64,000 nucleotides of DNA from SLFH01 sp050486265 (GCA_050486265.1 JBJHCY010000004.1:248001-312000); one strand, 5' to 3'; shown: positions 8,493 to 17,265, numbered from the stretch's first letter. Translations and numbers: made by a program. Notes: generated from the sequence alone by a model not told the origin.

Positions 8493-9845
8493 TCAATCGT
8501 CGGCGAGGCGTTCGGCCTCGGGCATCAGCGTCGAGGCGAGCACACCGAGACAGGCGAAGAAGGTCAGCACGCCGACGACCGCCTCGACGCTCAGCATTTC
8601 CGCGAGGATGCCGAGCGCGGCGCCCGCGATCGTGACCACGCCGATAAGCGTGTTGGCGACCGAGACATACAGCGGGCGCCGGTCGTCGGGGGCGCCGTCG
8701 ACGAGGTAGGTCTTTCTTCCCAATCGAGCCCCGGCCTGGCCGAGCCCCGCGGCGACGATGAACGACCCGGCGATGAGCATCAGCGCCCATCCCGGGAGGT
8801 CTTCTGTCGGGAGGATCCATGAGAGCATCGCGCCGCCCCCGGCGAGCACGCCCATCACCCCGCCCATCGCCATGGCGAGCTTCGCTGAGCGGTCGGCGAC
8901 CCACCCCCACAGCGGGCTGGCGATGACCTCGGTCAGGCCGAGCGCGATCACGAAGAGCAGCAGCCGGTCCGACCCGCCCCCGACGAGGCCCTGGGCGAAC
9001 AGGGCGAGAAAAGGGACAATCAACGGCACAGAAACGAGCAGCCCCCGTGCGCAGAGGAACCATCGGAAGGCGCTGTTGCGCCCGATCAGCTTCACGCCCT
9101 CGCGGACCTCATCGAGCACAGAGCGCGGCTTCTGGCGCTCGCCCTCGGGCTCGACGATGATTGCAAAGAGGATCGACGCGAGAACCCAGAGCGCCGCAGC
9201 GACGATGAGCAGCGCCGCGTACGCGCCCGTCGGCCCGTCGTCCCCGCCCAGCGCGATGCGGAGGGTGACGCCCGCGACGAGGGTGAGCGCGCCGCCGAGT
9301 GAGGCGCGTGCGGCCAGCAGCGCGCCGCGGCGGCCTTTGGGCGTGGTCTTGGCCATGACATCTTTGAAGGCGATCGAGCCGACGCCGCTGGCGAGGCTGA
9401 AGAGCCCGAGCGTCAGGACGACCGCGAGCCCCGCGGGGGCGCCCTCCAGCGCGACTGTTGCCATGGCCATGAGCAGGAGCGCCGTCGCCTGCGTCAGCCC
9501 GGCGCCGACCCAGAACCACTTCTGGCGCGAGAGACGCCGGATCTGGCCCGAAACAAAGAGTTGCGGCAGCAGCGAGCCGGCCTGGCGGATCGGCACCAGA
9601 AGCCCGGCGAACGCCGCGGGCGCGCCGACGGCGCCGAGCATCCACGCGAGGACGAGCCCGGGCGAGGCGAGTTGCTCGGCGAGCTTGGTGCAGCCGCCGT
9701 TGAAGATGTTGAGAAAGAAGTTACGCGGGACGCGTTGCTTCGCCTCGCTCTGGAGCGAGGCGTTGTCGAGCTCGTCGTCGTCGAAGACGAGGTTGTAGAC
9801 CTTCTCGGCGGCTTGCTCGGGCGGTGTTGGCTCGTCGGCGGGCAC
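8493..9845 (-). CDS. Major facilitator superfamily transporter
   Basis: 450 residues from a GTG at 9845. About twelve hydrophobic segments are visible (for example LALFAQGLVGG, LLLFVIALGLTEVIASPLWG, WALMLIAGSFIVAAGL) with a central hydrophilic loop (PEGERQKPRSVLDEVREGV), the layout of MFS carriers. The substrate is unknown. Upstream in-frame codons to 10049 translate repeat A copy 2, so the longer form is unlikely. The GTG has no strong ribosome-binding site and the acidic N-terminal stretch VFDDDELDNAS is unusual, so the exact start is uncertain. It is convergent with the HDOD gene. Confidence 0.85.
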   Translation of the reverse strand: MPADEPTPPEQAAEKVYNLVFDDDELDNASLQSEAKQRVPRNFFLNIFNGGCTKLAEQLASPGLVLAWMLGAVGAPAAFAGLLVPIRQAGSLLPQLFVSGQIRRLSRQKWFWVGAGLTQATALLLMAMATVALEGAPAGLAVVLTLGLFSLASGVGSIAFKDVMAKTTPKGRRGALLAARASLGGALTLVAGVTLRIALGGDDGPTGAYAALLIVAAALWVLASILFAIIVEPEGERQKPRSVLDEVREGVKLIGRNSAFRWFLCARGLLVSVPLIVPFLALFAQGLVGGGSDRLLLFVIALGLTEVIASPLWGWVADRSAKLAMAMGGVMGVLAGGGAMLSWILPTEDLPGWALMLIAGSFIVAAGLGQAGARLGRKTYLVDGAPDDRRPLYVSVANTLIGVVTIAGAALGILAEMLSVEAVVGVLTFFACLGVLASTLMPEAERLADD

Positions 9846-9872
9846 GGAAGCGAGGTTATGCGGGGGGAGGGA

Positions 9873-10018
9873 GGGGCGCTGGGCGCGGGGAGCTGGGCGC
9901 TGGGATGGCTTCGGCCTTCGGCCGAGACTTGGATTGGAGGGTCTCGGAAAGCAAAGACAAGCTGCGGCCGAAGGCCGCGACCTTCCCCTGCGCCCAGCTC
10001 CCCGCGCCCAGCGCACCC
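9873..10018. repeat. Repeat A copy 2, perfect 25-base inverted repeat
   Basis: This is the cleanest copy. Bases 9876-9900 are the exact reverse complement of 9990-10014 (25 of 25). The intervening 89 bases hold the paired motifs GGCTTCGGCCTTCGGCCGAG (9908-9927) and CTGCGGCCGAAGGCCGC. The element lies between upp and the MFS gene, both on the minus strand, and could fold into one long stem in RNA. Confidence 0.9.
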
Positions 10019-10088
10019 CATCACAAATGTTTGCGGCGGCGACCTCCAAGAACCATGGCTGTGTTTCCTCGGGGGTCTCCCGCTCCCG

Positions 10089-10736
10089 CTATTCGGTCCC
10101 GTACATCCGGTCGCCCGCGTCGCCGAGGCCGGGGCGGATGTAGCCCCGTTCGTCGAGCTGGCGGTCGAGAGCCGCGGCGTAGACGGTGACATCGGGGTGG
10201 TCGCGTCCGAGTCGCTCGACGCCTTCGGGCGCCGCGACGAGGCAGAGGACGCGGAGGTCGCTTGCGCCGGTCTCGCGGAGGATCTCCAGGGCGGCGCTGG
10301 CCGAGCCCCCTGTGGCGAGCATGGGGTCGACGAGGACGACCGGCCCGGCGTCGAGGTCTTTGGGGAGCTTTTTGAGGTACACGCCCGGTTCGAGCGTGTC
10401 TTCGTCGCGGGCCATGCCCAGGTGGCCGACGCGGGCCTCGGGCATGACTTCCAGGATGCCCTCGGCCATGCCGAGCCCGGCGCGGAGGACGGGGACGACG
10501 GTGATCGCCCCGGCCAGGCGCCGGCCGGTGGTCTTCTCCAGCGGGGTCTCGACCTCGACGGCCTTTGTCGGGAAGCTGCGCGTGGCCTCGTAGACCATCA
10601 GCCCCGCGACCTGGGCGACCAGCGCGCGGAACGGGCGGTAGCTGAGCGATCGGTCGCGGAGCCAGGAGACCTTGTGGAGAATGAGCGGGTGGTCGAAGAT
10701 GTGGAGGTTGGGCCACTGGGCGTGCTGGTGGGGCAT
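10089..10736 (-). CDS. upp: Uracil phosphoribosyltransferase
   Basis: 215 residues, the normal length. The PRPP loop VLVDPMLATGGSA, the conserved GHLGMARDEDTLEP and the C-terminal GDAGDRMYGTE, which closes over uracil, are all present. It makes UMP from uracil and PRPP in pyrimidine salvage. The ATG at 10736 follows GGAGGCGAC; an upstream in-frame start at 10886 is not supported by homology. Confidence 0.96.
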   Translation of the reverse strand: MPHQHAQWPNLHIFDHPLILHKVSWLRDRSLSYRPFRALVAQVAGLMVYEATRSFPTKAVEVETPLEKTTGRRLAGAITVVPVLRAGLGMAEGILEVMPEARVGHLGMARDEDTLEPGVYLKKLPKDLDAGPVVLVDPMLATGGSASAALEILRETGASDLRVLCLVAAPEGVERLGRDHPDVTVYAAALDRQLDERGYIRPGLGDAGDRMYGTE

Positions 10737-10979
10737 GTCGCCTCCGGCTCTGGGCCCGCGGGGGCGGGCGGGGTCTGGATAACCGGTCCGCGAAGGTCGT
10801 TCGGGCGTTCGGCCTGTAGCGTCTGGAACCGGGCCGGCGGGGTGCGAGAATACCCTTGCGGCGGTCGGTTTGCCGCCCGGCTCCATTGCCGGGGTGATCC
10901 CGCCGACGCGTCGATCGGGATTTTTCTAGGAGGAGGCCGCGGGCCTCCGCCCCGAGCGACGCCATGGAACGGAAAGCTG

Positions 10980-11597
10980 ATGGACGACGACGCGAGCCCC
11001 GCTTCATCCGAGCCTCCGCCGCCCAGGGGTCGGCCCGCCGAGCCGCGGCCCGACCCTGACCGAGCGATCGAGATGACCGAGCGGGCCGACGCCCCCGAGG
11101 GCGACAACCCCGAGCTTGACCTCAGCGACGCGACCGGACGATTGGGCCGAACCCCGATCGTGTGGTTGCGTGAGCGTGCGCTGGCGGCGCTCGCCGAGCT
11201 ACGCGCATCGGGCGAGGTGCGGGTGCGGATCGTCGGCGACACCGAGATGGCCGAAGCCCACGAGCGCTACTCGGGCGTGCCGGGCACGACCGATGTGCTG
11301 ACCTTCGACCTGCGCGAGGCGCCGGGTGAGGGGGGCGGCCCGCTCGACACCGACCTGCTCGTCTGCATCGACGAGGCGGCGCGCCGGGCGGCCGAGCTCG
11401 GGCACGAAGTCGAACGCGAGCTGCTGCTCTACATCGTTCACGGCGTGCTGCACTGTCTCGGGCACGACGACGCCGACGACGATTCGTCGGCGCAGATGCA
11501 CGCCGAGGAGGACCGCGTGCTCGAAGCGATCGGGGTCGGGGCGGTCTACAGGCCCGGGGCGCGAGCCGAACCCGAGAGATCCGGGGGGGCGGCGTGA
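10980..11597 (+). CDS. ybeY: Endoribonuclease YbeY (rRNA maturation) with variant metal motif
   Basis: 205 residues, longer than usual because of about 50 proline- and acid-rich residues at the N-terminus. The core is typical: VRIVGDTEMAEAHERY, TTDVLTFDLRE and VHGVLHCLGHDD. YbeY normally binds zinc with the three histidines of HGxLHLxGYDH. Here His154 and His158 are kept, the third position is Asp164, and a His sits two residues earlier (His162). Bacteroidetes have similar variants, so activity is plausible. It takes part in 16S rRNA 3'-end processing and ribosome quality control. The stop overlaps the next gene as TGATG. Confidence 0.9.
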   Translation: MDDDASPASSEPPPPRGRPAEPRPDPDRAIEMTERADAPEGDNPELDLSDATGRLGRTPIVWLRERALAALAELRASGEVRVRIVGDTEMAEAHERYSGVPGTTDVLTFDLREAPGEGGGPLDTDLLVCIDEAARRAAELGHEVERELLLYIVHGVLHCLGHDDADDDSSAQMHAEEDRVLEAIGVGAVYRPGARAEPERSGGAA

Positions 11598-12946
11598 TGC
11601 TTTCCACGCAGGGCTGGCTTTGGGTCTCGCTCGGGTCGCTGGCGGCGGCGTCGCTGTTTTCGGCGCTGCACATCTCGCTGCGTCAGGTGGCGCGGGCGTC
11701 GATCGAGGAGGCCGCGGGACGGAAGCGGGAGAGCAAGCCCCGCGCGTCGGCGAGGATCATGGCGATCCACGCGGACACCGAGGGGCACGCGCTGGCGGCG
11801 GCGCTCCCGCGGGCGGTGTTCACGATGCTGTTCGCCGTGGGGATGGTGGGGGTGGTGACCGGGATCGGGCCGGGGCAGACGGTGGGCGGGACGGACATGG
11901 TGATCGGCCTGCTGATCGCGGCGCTGCTCTTCTGGATCATGGGGATCGCGGTGCCCACGAGCGTGGCGCGTCACGCGGGCGTGCAGACGATCGTGCTCTG
12001 GTCGCCGGTGATCCGGGCGACGGCGGTGCTGTGCTCGCCGCTCTCGAAGGTGACGGCGTTCTTCGACGAGATCGTGCGCCGTCTGGCCGGCGACACCAAG
12101 CCCAAGAACACCGACATCCTCGAGGCCGAGCTGTTGAGCGTGGTCGAGGAGCACGACACCGACGGCCAACTCGACCACATCGCGCGCGACATGATCGAGG
12201 CGGTGGTCGAGTTCGGCACGACGACGGTCGAGGAGATCATGACGCCCCGGACGGAGATCGAGGCGATCGAGTACACCGACGATCTGGAGCGGATCAAGCA
12301 GGTGGTGCGGAAGGTGGGGCACAGCCGCATCCCGGTGTACAAGGGGGATCTGGACCACATCGTGGGCATCCTGTACGCCAAGGATCTTCTGCACTGGCTG
12401 AGCGATCCCGAGCAGAACGGGCGCCGGTTCGTGCTGCGTGACATTCTGCGCGGCGCGGCGTTCGTGCCCGAGACCAAGACGCTGCGCGAGCTGTTGACAG
12501 AGCTCTTGGCCAAGCGCGTGCACATGGCCGTCGCGGCCGACGAGTACGGGGGCGTCGCGGGGATCGTGACGATCGAGGACATCGTCGAGGAGATTTTCGG
12601 CGAGATCGAGGACGAGTACGAGCAGGGCGAAGAGCGGCCGAGCGTGGACATCGATCCGGAGCAGTCGGCCGCGGAGATCGACGCGAGGAAACACATCGAC
12701 GACGCGAACGACGCGCTGGAGGCGATCGGCGTCGAGCTCCCCGAGGGCGAGGACTACGACACGGTGGGCGGGTTCGTGGTGGTGACGCTGGGCCGCATCC
12801 CCGAGGCGGGCGAGAGCTTCCGGCACGGGGGCGCGGAGATCACCGTGACCGAGGCCGAGCCGACGCGCGTGGTGCGTGTGAAGGTGGTGCGCGTGCGGGA
12901 AGAGACGCCGGCGCAGGAGGAGACGCCGGCGGTGCGGGAGGAGTAG
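11597..12946 (+). CDS. CNNM/CorC-type protein: DUF21 membrane region, paired CBS domains, CorC_HlyC domain
   Basis: 449 residues. Three to four hydrophobic segments occupy residues 1-150. A CBS pair follows (VEEIMTPRTEIEAIEYTD and MAVAADEYGGVAGIVTIEDIVEEIFGEIEDE, the usual CorC hallmark), then a CorC_HlyC domain (GYDTVGGFVV-type GEDYDTVGGFVVVTLG). Such proteins are linked to magnesium or cobalt efflux. The ybeY-corC order is conserved in many bacteria, as here with a one-base TGATG overlap. The GTG at 11594 is a less likely start. Confidence 0.92.
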   Translation: MLSTQGWLWVSLGSLAAASLFSALHISLRQVARASIEEAAGRKRESKPRASARIMAIHADTEGHALAAALPRAVFTMLFAVGMVGVVTGIGPGQTVGGTDMVIGLLIAALLFWIMGIAVPTSVARHAGVQTIVLWSPVIRATAVLCSPLSKVTAFFDEIVRRLAGDTKPKNTDILEAELLSVVEEHDTDGQLDHIARDMIEAVVEFGTTTVEEIMTPRTEIEAIEYTDDLERIKQVVRKVGHSRIPVYKGDLDHIVGILYAKDLLHWLSDPEQNGRRFVLRDILRGAAFVPETKTLRELLTELLAKRVHMAVAADEYGGVAGIVTIEDIVEEIFGEIEDEYEQGEERPSVDIDPEQSAAEIDARKHIDDANDALEAIGVELPEGEDYDTVGGFVVVTLGRIPEAGESFRHGGAEITVTEAEPTRVVRVKVVRVREETPAQEETPAVREE

Positions 12947-12964
12947 GGGGCGCCGGCTCACACA

Positions 12965-13020
12965 AGGGCGAACGCCGACCCCTGAGCGAAGCGAAGGGTC
13001 GGGTCAGACCCGCTGTCCGC
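12965..13020. repeat. Imperfect palindrome after the CorC-like gene
   Basis: GACCCCTGAGCGAAGCGAAG followed by GGTC can fold on itself (GACCC against GGGTC with the AGCGAAGCGA core). It is followed by a second GACCCGC/GCGACGGGTC pair. No T-run follows, so I call it a repeat and not a terminator. Confidence 0.4.
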
Positions 13021-13040
13021 GACGGGTCAGGCGATCGGTG

Positions 13041-13412
13041 TCAGGCTAGAAACGGGTATCGGCGCTGACCCTCGGAGATCCACCAGGACCGCACCGTTTC
13101 ACGCCCCTGTGGTTCAAGGCGGAACCAGACCTTTTCCCACGGCACCGCAACACCCACCGACTCTATTGGGATCGGGCGAGCCTCACCGAAATGCGGCGAT
13201 TGCTCCGCGGCGGGCGTCACCAATCCCTTTTCCATCAGACGAGCCAGCGCGGACCGCACCTCTGCTTCGCGGAAAGGCATCCCCCTCGCCGCTTCCCATG
13301 ACCGCTCGTCGTCCGCGCCGTTGAGCATGCGCAACAAGGCGGCGATGTCCTCGATGTCGTCATCTTGAAGACAATCAAGCACACACATCTCGATCTCGCG
13401 TGGTGTCATCAT
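13041..13412 (-). CDS. Unknown small protein, possibly winged-helix-like
   Basis: 123 residues from the tandem ATG codons at 13412/13409 (a TTG at 13433 would add seven residues). I do not recognise a family. The sequence is helix-rich: MTPREIEMCVLDCL, RSWEAARGMPFREAEVRSALARLMEKGLV and a final WFRLEPQGRETVRSWW. The block in which helices are followed by EKGLV and then a beta-like EKVWFRL resembles a winged helix-turn-helix used for DNA or protein contact. It stands alone between the CorC-like gene and the lipoprotein gene. Confidence 0.6.
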   Translation of the reverse strand: MMTPREIEMCVLDCLQDDDIEDIAALLRMLNGADDERSWEAARGMPFREAEVRSALARLMEKGLVTPAAEQSPHFGEARPIPIESVGVAVPWEKVWFRLEPQGRETVRSWWISEGQRRYPFLA

Positions 13413-13556
13413 CAGTCTGCTTCGTTCACTCAAAGTGTACAGGCAGGATGGGACTGACCATCAAAAGATCTTGTTCGGCAAACTTGCCGCGCAATGCCGA
13501 ACAACCGACTCGCCGCTCGTGCCGCCGGCCCTGCCTCGGTGAACAGTGCTTGTTGA

Positions 13557-14693
13557 TCAGTCTTTGGCGATCCAACCCACAAGCCGCGCGTCTCGCGGCA
13601 GCGTCCGGCCCGGCTCGAAGAGGCGGCCGATGCTCTGCACCGTGTGGACCGTCTCGGTTTCGGCCAGGACTTCTCGCGTTTCTCTGAGCAGCACCGTCTC
13701 GGCGTCGGGGGCGATTTCGATGACGCGCAGACGGGCGGGGTGTTCGAAGAGTTGCGCGTTCAGGCCGGTGCGGTGCGCCGGGTCGGGGCGGACGACGACG
13801 ATCGCGCCGCCTTCGATGTTGCGGAGGACCGCCGCACGCCCGTGCCCGGGCGCGACGACCTCTGAGCGCGGCTGGCGTTCGAGCACGGTCGGGCCCGAGA
13901 GGTGCACGAGGGCGGTCTGCGGGCGTCCTGCAACCAGCGCGCCGACGGCGACATGGTCCGGGCCGATCCAGGCGATGGCCGCGCCGCGACGGGAGAGCTC
14001 GCCGGTCCAAACGCGGTCGACAAGGACGGTGCCGATCGCGCCGAGCTCTTCGACGAGGCCGAGCCAGCCGTCGTCTCTGAGGATGGCGATGCGGCCCTCC
14101 GGGCCGACGCTCATGGCGATGACATTGTCCGGGACCCGCTGGACGGAGGCGTCTGCGCCGATGAGGGCGCGCCCTTCGCCGTCGGTCGCTTCGATGTGAT
14201 CGGGGCCGGCGAAGGCGACGAACTCGAAGGCGGGGAGGCTGGTCGGCTCGGCGCCGGCGCGGACGGTCCAGCCTTCGCCGGGTTCAGAGGGGCCGATCAG
14301 CAGGGCGTCGCCGGAGGGAAAGAGCTTCGCCTCGCGGCCCTCGGCGATTGCTCTGCGGGCCGGGATCACCGCCCAGTGGGCGGGCTCGATCTCGCCCTCT
14401 TGGGTGAAGGCGCGGTCATCGGCGAGGAAGGCGTAGGAAGGGCCGGGGATCTCGGGCGCGGGCTCGGTCTGGCGCGAGCAGCCGGCGAGCAGCAACAAAA
14501 CGCCGAGCGCAAGAGCGGCGAACACTGCGCCGGACGACCGAACCTCACTGAGCGTGGCACGGGCGTCTCGCCTGTGCGGACGAACGGAAGAAAGCCGGAT
14601 TCGCGCGGCACTTGCACCGGCGACCATCGCCTGCAGCGCTTTCGCACGGGCGGGACGCCCGCGCCACGGTCTGTTGCGGCGGATGCGCTTCAT
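13557..14693 (-). CDS. Putative lipoprotein of unknown function, possibly beta-propeller
   Basis: Up to 378 residues. A lipoprotein signal is clear: AVFAALALGVLLLLAGCSRQ ends in a lipobox with Cys around residue 72 of the longest form. The rest is repetitive beta-strand-like sequence (MSVGPEGRIAILRDDGWLG, GGAIVVVRPDPAHRTG) without catalytic motifs, suggestive of a propeller. The frame opens three bases after the trpS stop, but its first 55 codons translate two inverted copies of repeat B (14554-14577 and 14644-14667). The true start is therefore uncertain: ATG 14693, ATG 14627 or GTG 14525 are possible. Confidence 0.65.
   Translation of the reverse strand: MKRIRRNRPWRGRPARAKALQAMVAGASAARIRLSSVRPHRRDARATLSEVRSSGAVFAALALGVLLLLAGCSRQTEPAPEIPGPSYAFLADDRAFTQEGEIEPAHWAVIPARRAIAEGREAKLFPSGDALLIGPSEPGEGWTVRAGAEPTSLPAFEFVAFAGPDHIEATDGEGRALIGADASVQRVPDNVIAMSVGPEGRIAILRDDGWLGLVEELGAIGTVLVDRVWTGELSRRGAAIAWIGPDHVAVGALVAGRPQTALVHLSGPTVLERQPRSEVVAPGHGRAAVLRNIEGGAIVVVRPDPAHRTGLNAQLFEHPARLRVIEIAPDAETVLLRETREVLAETETVHTVQSIGRLFEPGRTLPRDARLVGWIAKD
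14554..14667. repeat. Repeat B pair in opposite orientation before the lipoprotein
   Basis: GTGGCACGGGCGTCTCGCCT (14554-14573, continuing GTGC) and GCACGGGCGGGACGCCCGCG (14644-14663, continuing CCAC) are each palindromic and face each other about 65 bases apart. They lie in the N-terminal part of the open frame of the lipoprotein gene. Confidence 0.8.
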
Positions 14694-14696
14694 GGG

Positions 14697-15767
14697 TTAC
14701 AGCCCGGGCTTGAGTTCGCGCCTGCCGTAGTCGATGCCCATGGCCTGTTTGGCGAGGTAGAAGGTTTCCTCGGTGACGAGGTTGGCCTTCTTTGCGTGCT
14801 GCTTGAGCAGGTCGACAACCTTTCGGTCGCCCGCTTCGCCTTCCAGGCCGGCTCTGCGTTCGCGCATGGGTTCGAGCATGGTGTTGATCGCGTCGGCGAT
14901 CTCGGCCTTGATGTGCCCGTCGCCGATGTTGTCGCCCTTGGCGTACTTGTCTTCCAGCTCGCGGACGCGTGCTTCATCGGGGATGAAGGTGCGGACATAC
15001 TGAAAGAGCGTGTTGTTGATGTCGCCCGGCTCGTCGAGGCTCTGGCGCCCGGTGTAGATCTGGCCGATTTTTTTCTTGATCTGCTTGGGCGAGTCGGTGA
15101 GGTAGATGGCGTTGTTGAGGCTCTTTGACATTTTGGCCTTGCCGTCGACGCCGACGAGGCGTCCGACGCGTCCGACCTTGGCCTGCGGGATCGGGAAGAG
15201 CCCGCCTGCCTTGACAAAGTCCTCGTCCTCGGTGTGGGGGTCGACGGCGCAATAGACGGTGTTGAAGCGTCTCGCGACCTCGCGCGTCATCTCAATGTGG
15301 GCGACCTGGTCCTCGCCCACGGGCACGAGGTCGGGCCGGAAGGCGAGGATGTCGGCGCACTGGCCGACGGTGTAGAGCGGGAAGCCGAAGCTGTAGATGT
15401 CGCCGACATCTTCCTGCTCGAGCTCGCTCTTGAGCGTCGGGTTGCGCATCACCCGGTTGAACGGCAGCAGCATCGCGAAGTACCAGCTCAGCTCGGTGAT
15501 CGCGGGGACCTCGCTCTGGAGCACCAGCGTGCAGCGCTCGGGGTCGATGCCCGCGGCCAGCCAGTCCTTGACCATGTCGAGCGTGTAGCGCTGGATCTCG
15601 CCGACGCGTTCGGCCCGCTTGGTGAACGCGTGCATGTTGGCGATGAGGAAGAAGCAGTCGTAGTCGTTCTGCAGGGCGACACGGTTCTCGATCGAGCCGA
15701 CCCAGTGGCCCAGGTGCAGGTTGCCCGAGGGCGTGTCGCCGGTGAGGATGCGTGGCTTGTCGGTCAT
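14697..15767 (-). CDS. trpS: Tryptophanyl-tRNA synthetase
   Basis: 356 residues, a class I synthetase of normal bacterial length. The HIGH-like motif is GNLHLGHWVGS near residue 15 and the KMSKS loop is AKMSKSLNNAIYL; TGDTPSGNLHLGH is diagnostic for TrpRS. It charges tRNA-Trp. It is followed on the same strand by the lipoprotein frame with a three-base gap. Confidence 0.97.
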   Translation of the reverse strand: MTDKPRILTGDTPSGNLHLGHWVGSIENRVALQNDYDCFFLIANMHAFTKRAERVGEIQRYTLDMVKDWLAAGIDPERCTLVLQSEVPAITELSWYFAMLLPFNRVMRNPTLKSELEQEDVGDIYSFGFPLYTVGQCADILAFRPDLVPVGEDQVAHIEMTREVARRFNTVYCAVDPHTEDEDFVKAGGLFPIPQAKVGRVGRLVGVDGKAKMSKSLNNAIYLTDSPKQIKKKIGQIYTGRQSLDEPGDINNTLFQYVRTFIPDEARVRELEDKYAKGDNIGDGHIKAEIADAINTMLEPMRERRAGLEGEAGDRKVVDLLKQHAKKANLVTEETFYLAKQAMGIDYGRRELKPGL

Positions 15768-15789
15768 GGGGCGAGTTTAGCGCGGGGGG

Positions 15790-15974
15790 CGCGGGGGGTA
15801 GGGCGTGGGGCGCTGGGGTCGCTCGCCTTCGGCGAGCGAGAGGGTCGAGAGGCGATCAGGAGAGCGTTGCGGCTGGTGAGCAGTGAACCCGCCCGGGATC
15901 TACATCCGGCGCCGAACCCAGCCCGCCGCGCAGCGGCGAGCCTCCCCTACTCCCTACACCCCACGCCCCACACC
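15790..15974. repeat. Repeat A copy 3
   Basis: The left arm GGGGTAGGGCGTGGGGCGCT and the right arm CTCCCTACACCCCACGCCCC are inverted. GCTCGCCTTCGGCGAGC inside is a perfect short hairpin. The element fills the 208-base gap between trpS and the DUF1704 gene. Confidence 0.75.
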
Positions 15975-15975
15975 C

Positions 15976-17265
15976 TCACAACAAGCTCGCATAATCCGCT
16001 TCCATCCGCCCCAGGCTCAGGCGGCTGAGGAAGCTCGAATAGCACATCCACGCCGACAGAGCCTTGAGGTCGGCGAAGGGTTCGGGCACGAACGCGGGCC
16101 GGGCGACCAGCCCTTCCTCGACGAGCTGGCGGATCAGGCGCATGTCGGCGAGGTTGGTCTTGCCGACAAACAGCAGCGGGATGATGTCAAGCTTGCCCGC
16201 TTTGACCGCCAGCAGGATGAAGTTGTAAGTGAGCACGAAGCCCTTGCTGTAGCTCAGGTCCTTGGTGAAGGGCAGGCCGGTCGGGGTGCTGCCTCTGAAG
16301 ACGCGGGCGGTCATCTGGTACGCGTCTTCGGGCGAGAAGCCCTGCTCGGTAAAGAAGGCGAAAACCTCGCAGAAGTCGGCGCCCTGCTCGGCCAGCCCCA
16401 CCCCGCGGATGCGGTTGGTCAGGCGCCGCAAGCGAGCGGGGTGGGAGGCGAAGGCGAGGATCTCGGCGAGGATCGCCAGCCCCTCCTGCGTGACCGTCGC
16501 CGAGGGCGGGCCCTTGCTGAGGAAGGTGCAGATCGGCTGCGCCGCGCCGTTGAGCGTCGTGCCCACATGCACCCAGCCCTCGTGGATCTCAAGCAGGCGC
16601 AGATCGCGACGGCTGAAGGATGCCTCGGCGCGGAGCTTGAGGTAGTCGGCCCCGGCCGCCGCGTCGGCCACGATCCCGTCCGAAAGCATCACGCGGATCC
16701 GCCGCTCCGAAGCGCCGAACACCTCGTCGAGGCGCTCCTGCAGGATCTCGACGGCTTTCTCCGCCGGGATGTCTTTGGCGTCGTCCTCGATATGGCCCGA
16801 GTCGTCGATGCGTTCGAGGGTGTCGCTGAGCATCACGCCCAGGTCGGCGAGGGAGGGGTCGCCGGCGTGGAACGCGTCGGTCGCGCCGCCGTAGAGCTGC
16901 TGGCTGATCAGCCCGAACTCGGGCGTGCCTCTCGCTTCGAGCATCCTGATGACCGAGACATACTCGGCGCACATGCGCCGGAGGATGCCGCCGACGGGGC
17001 TGAACTCGCCGAGGGTCCGTGTGATGTCGCGCGAGAGCTCCTGCAGTTCGAGCCGTTTGGCGGCGGCGTCGAAGGGAAGCGGGCGTTGGTCGTAGTAGGA
17101 CCGATCGACCTTGGGCAGTTCCTTGCCGCCCGAGGCGAGGAAAGCCCCGGCGATCTGGTCGTCCCACTTGATCGCGTCGAGGATGCGGATGGGGCGCTGC
17201 GCCTCGACCAGGCGGTCGGAGAGCTCGCGGACGGACTGTTTGAATCGTGCGTCGGGTTCGGACAT
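15976..17265 (-). CDS. DUF1704 / QEGLA-motif protein, MATCAP-like zinc peptidase
   Basis: 429 residues. The HExxxH zinc site HEGWVH is at residues 228-233 and the family signature TQEGLA about 30 residues later. Together they define the flavohaemoglobin-expression-modulating QEGLA family (DUF1704), whose animal relatives MATCAP1/2 are carboxypeptidases that trim tubulin. The bacterial substrate is unknown. FTKDLSYSKGFVLTYNFI and the C-terminal RLSLGRMEADY also fit the family. It is flanked by repeat A on both sides, so it is probably a single-gene unit. Confidence 0.88.
   Translation of the reverse strand: MSEPDARFKQSVRELSDRLVEAQRPIRILDAIKWDDQIAGAFLASGGKELPKVDRSYYDQRPLPFDAAAKRLELQELSRDITRTLGEFSPVGGILRRMCAEYVSVIRMLEARGTPEFGLISQQLYGGATDAFHAGDPSLADLGVMLSDTLERIDDSGHIEDDAKDIPAEKAVEILQERLDEVFGASERRIRVMLSDGIVADAAAGADYLKLRAEASFSRRDLRLLEIHEGWVHVGTTLNGAAQPICTFLSKGPPSATVTQEGLAILAEILAFASHPARLRRLTNRIRGVGLAEQGADFCEVFAFFTEQGFSPEDAYQMTARVFRGSTPTGLPFTKDLSYSKGFVLTYNFILLAVKAGKLDIIPLLFVGKTNLADMRLIRQLVEEGLVARPAFVPEPFADLKALSAWMCYSSFLSRLSLGRMEADYASLL

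Noticed and set aside
9561..10979. Upstream extension of the ybeY frame by about 470 codons
   Set aside because: It is antisense to the MFS gene and upp and crosses repeat A. The ybeY core begins after 10980.
14553..14700. trp attenuator or T-box in front of trpS or behind it
   Set aside because: The hairpins here are copies of repeat B found at unrelated genes. No Trp-codon run, T-box or anti-terminator sequence is present.
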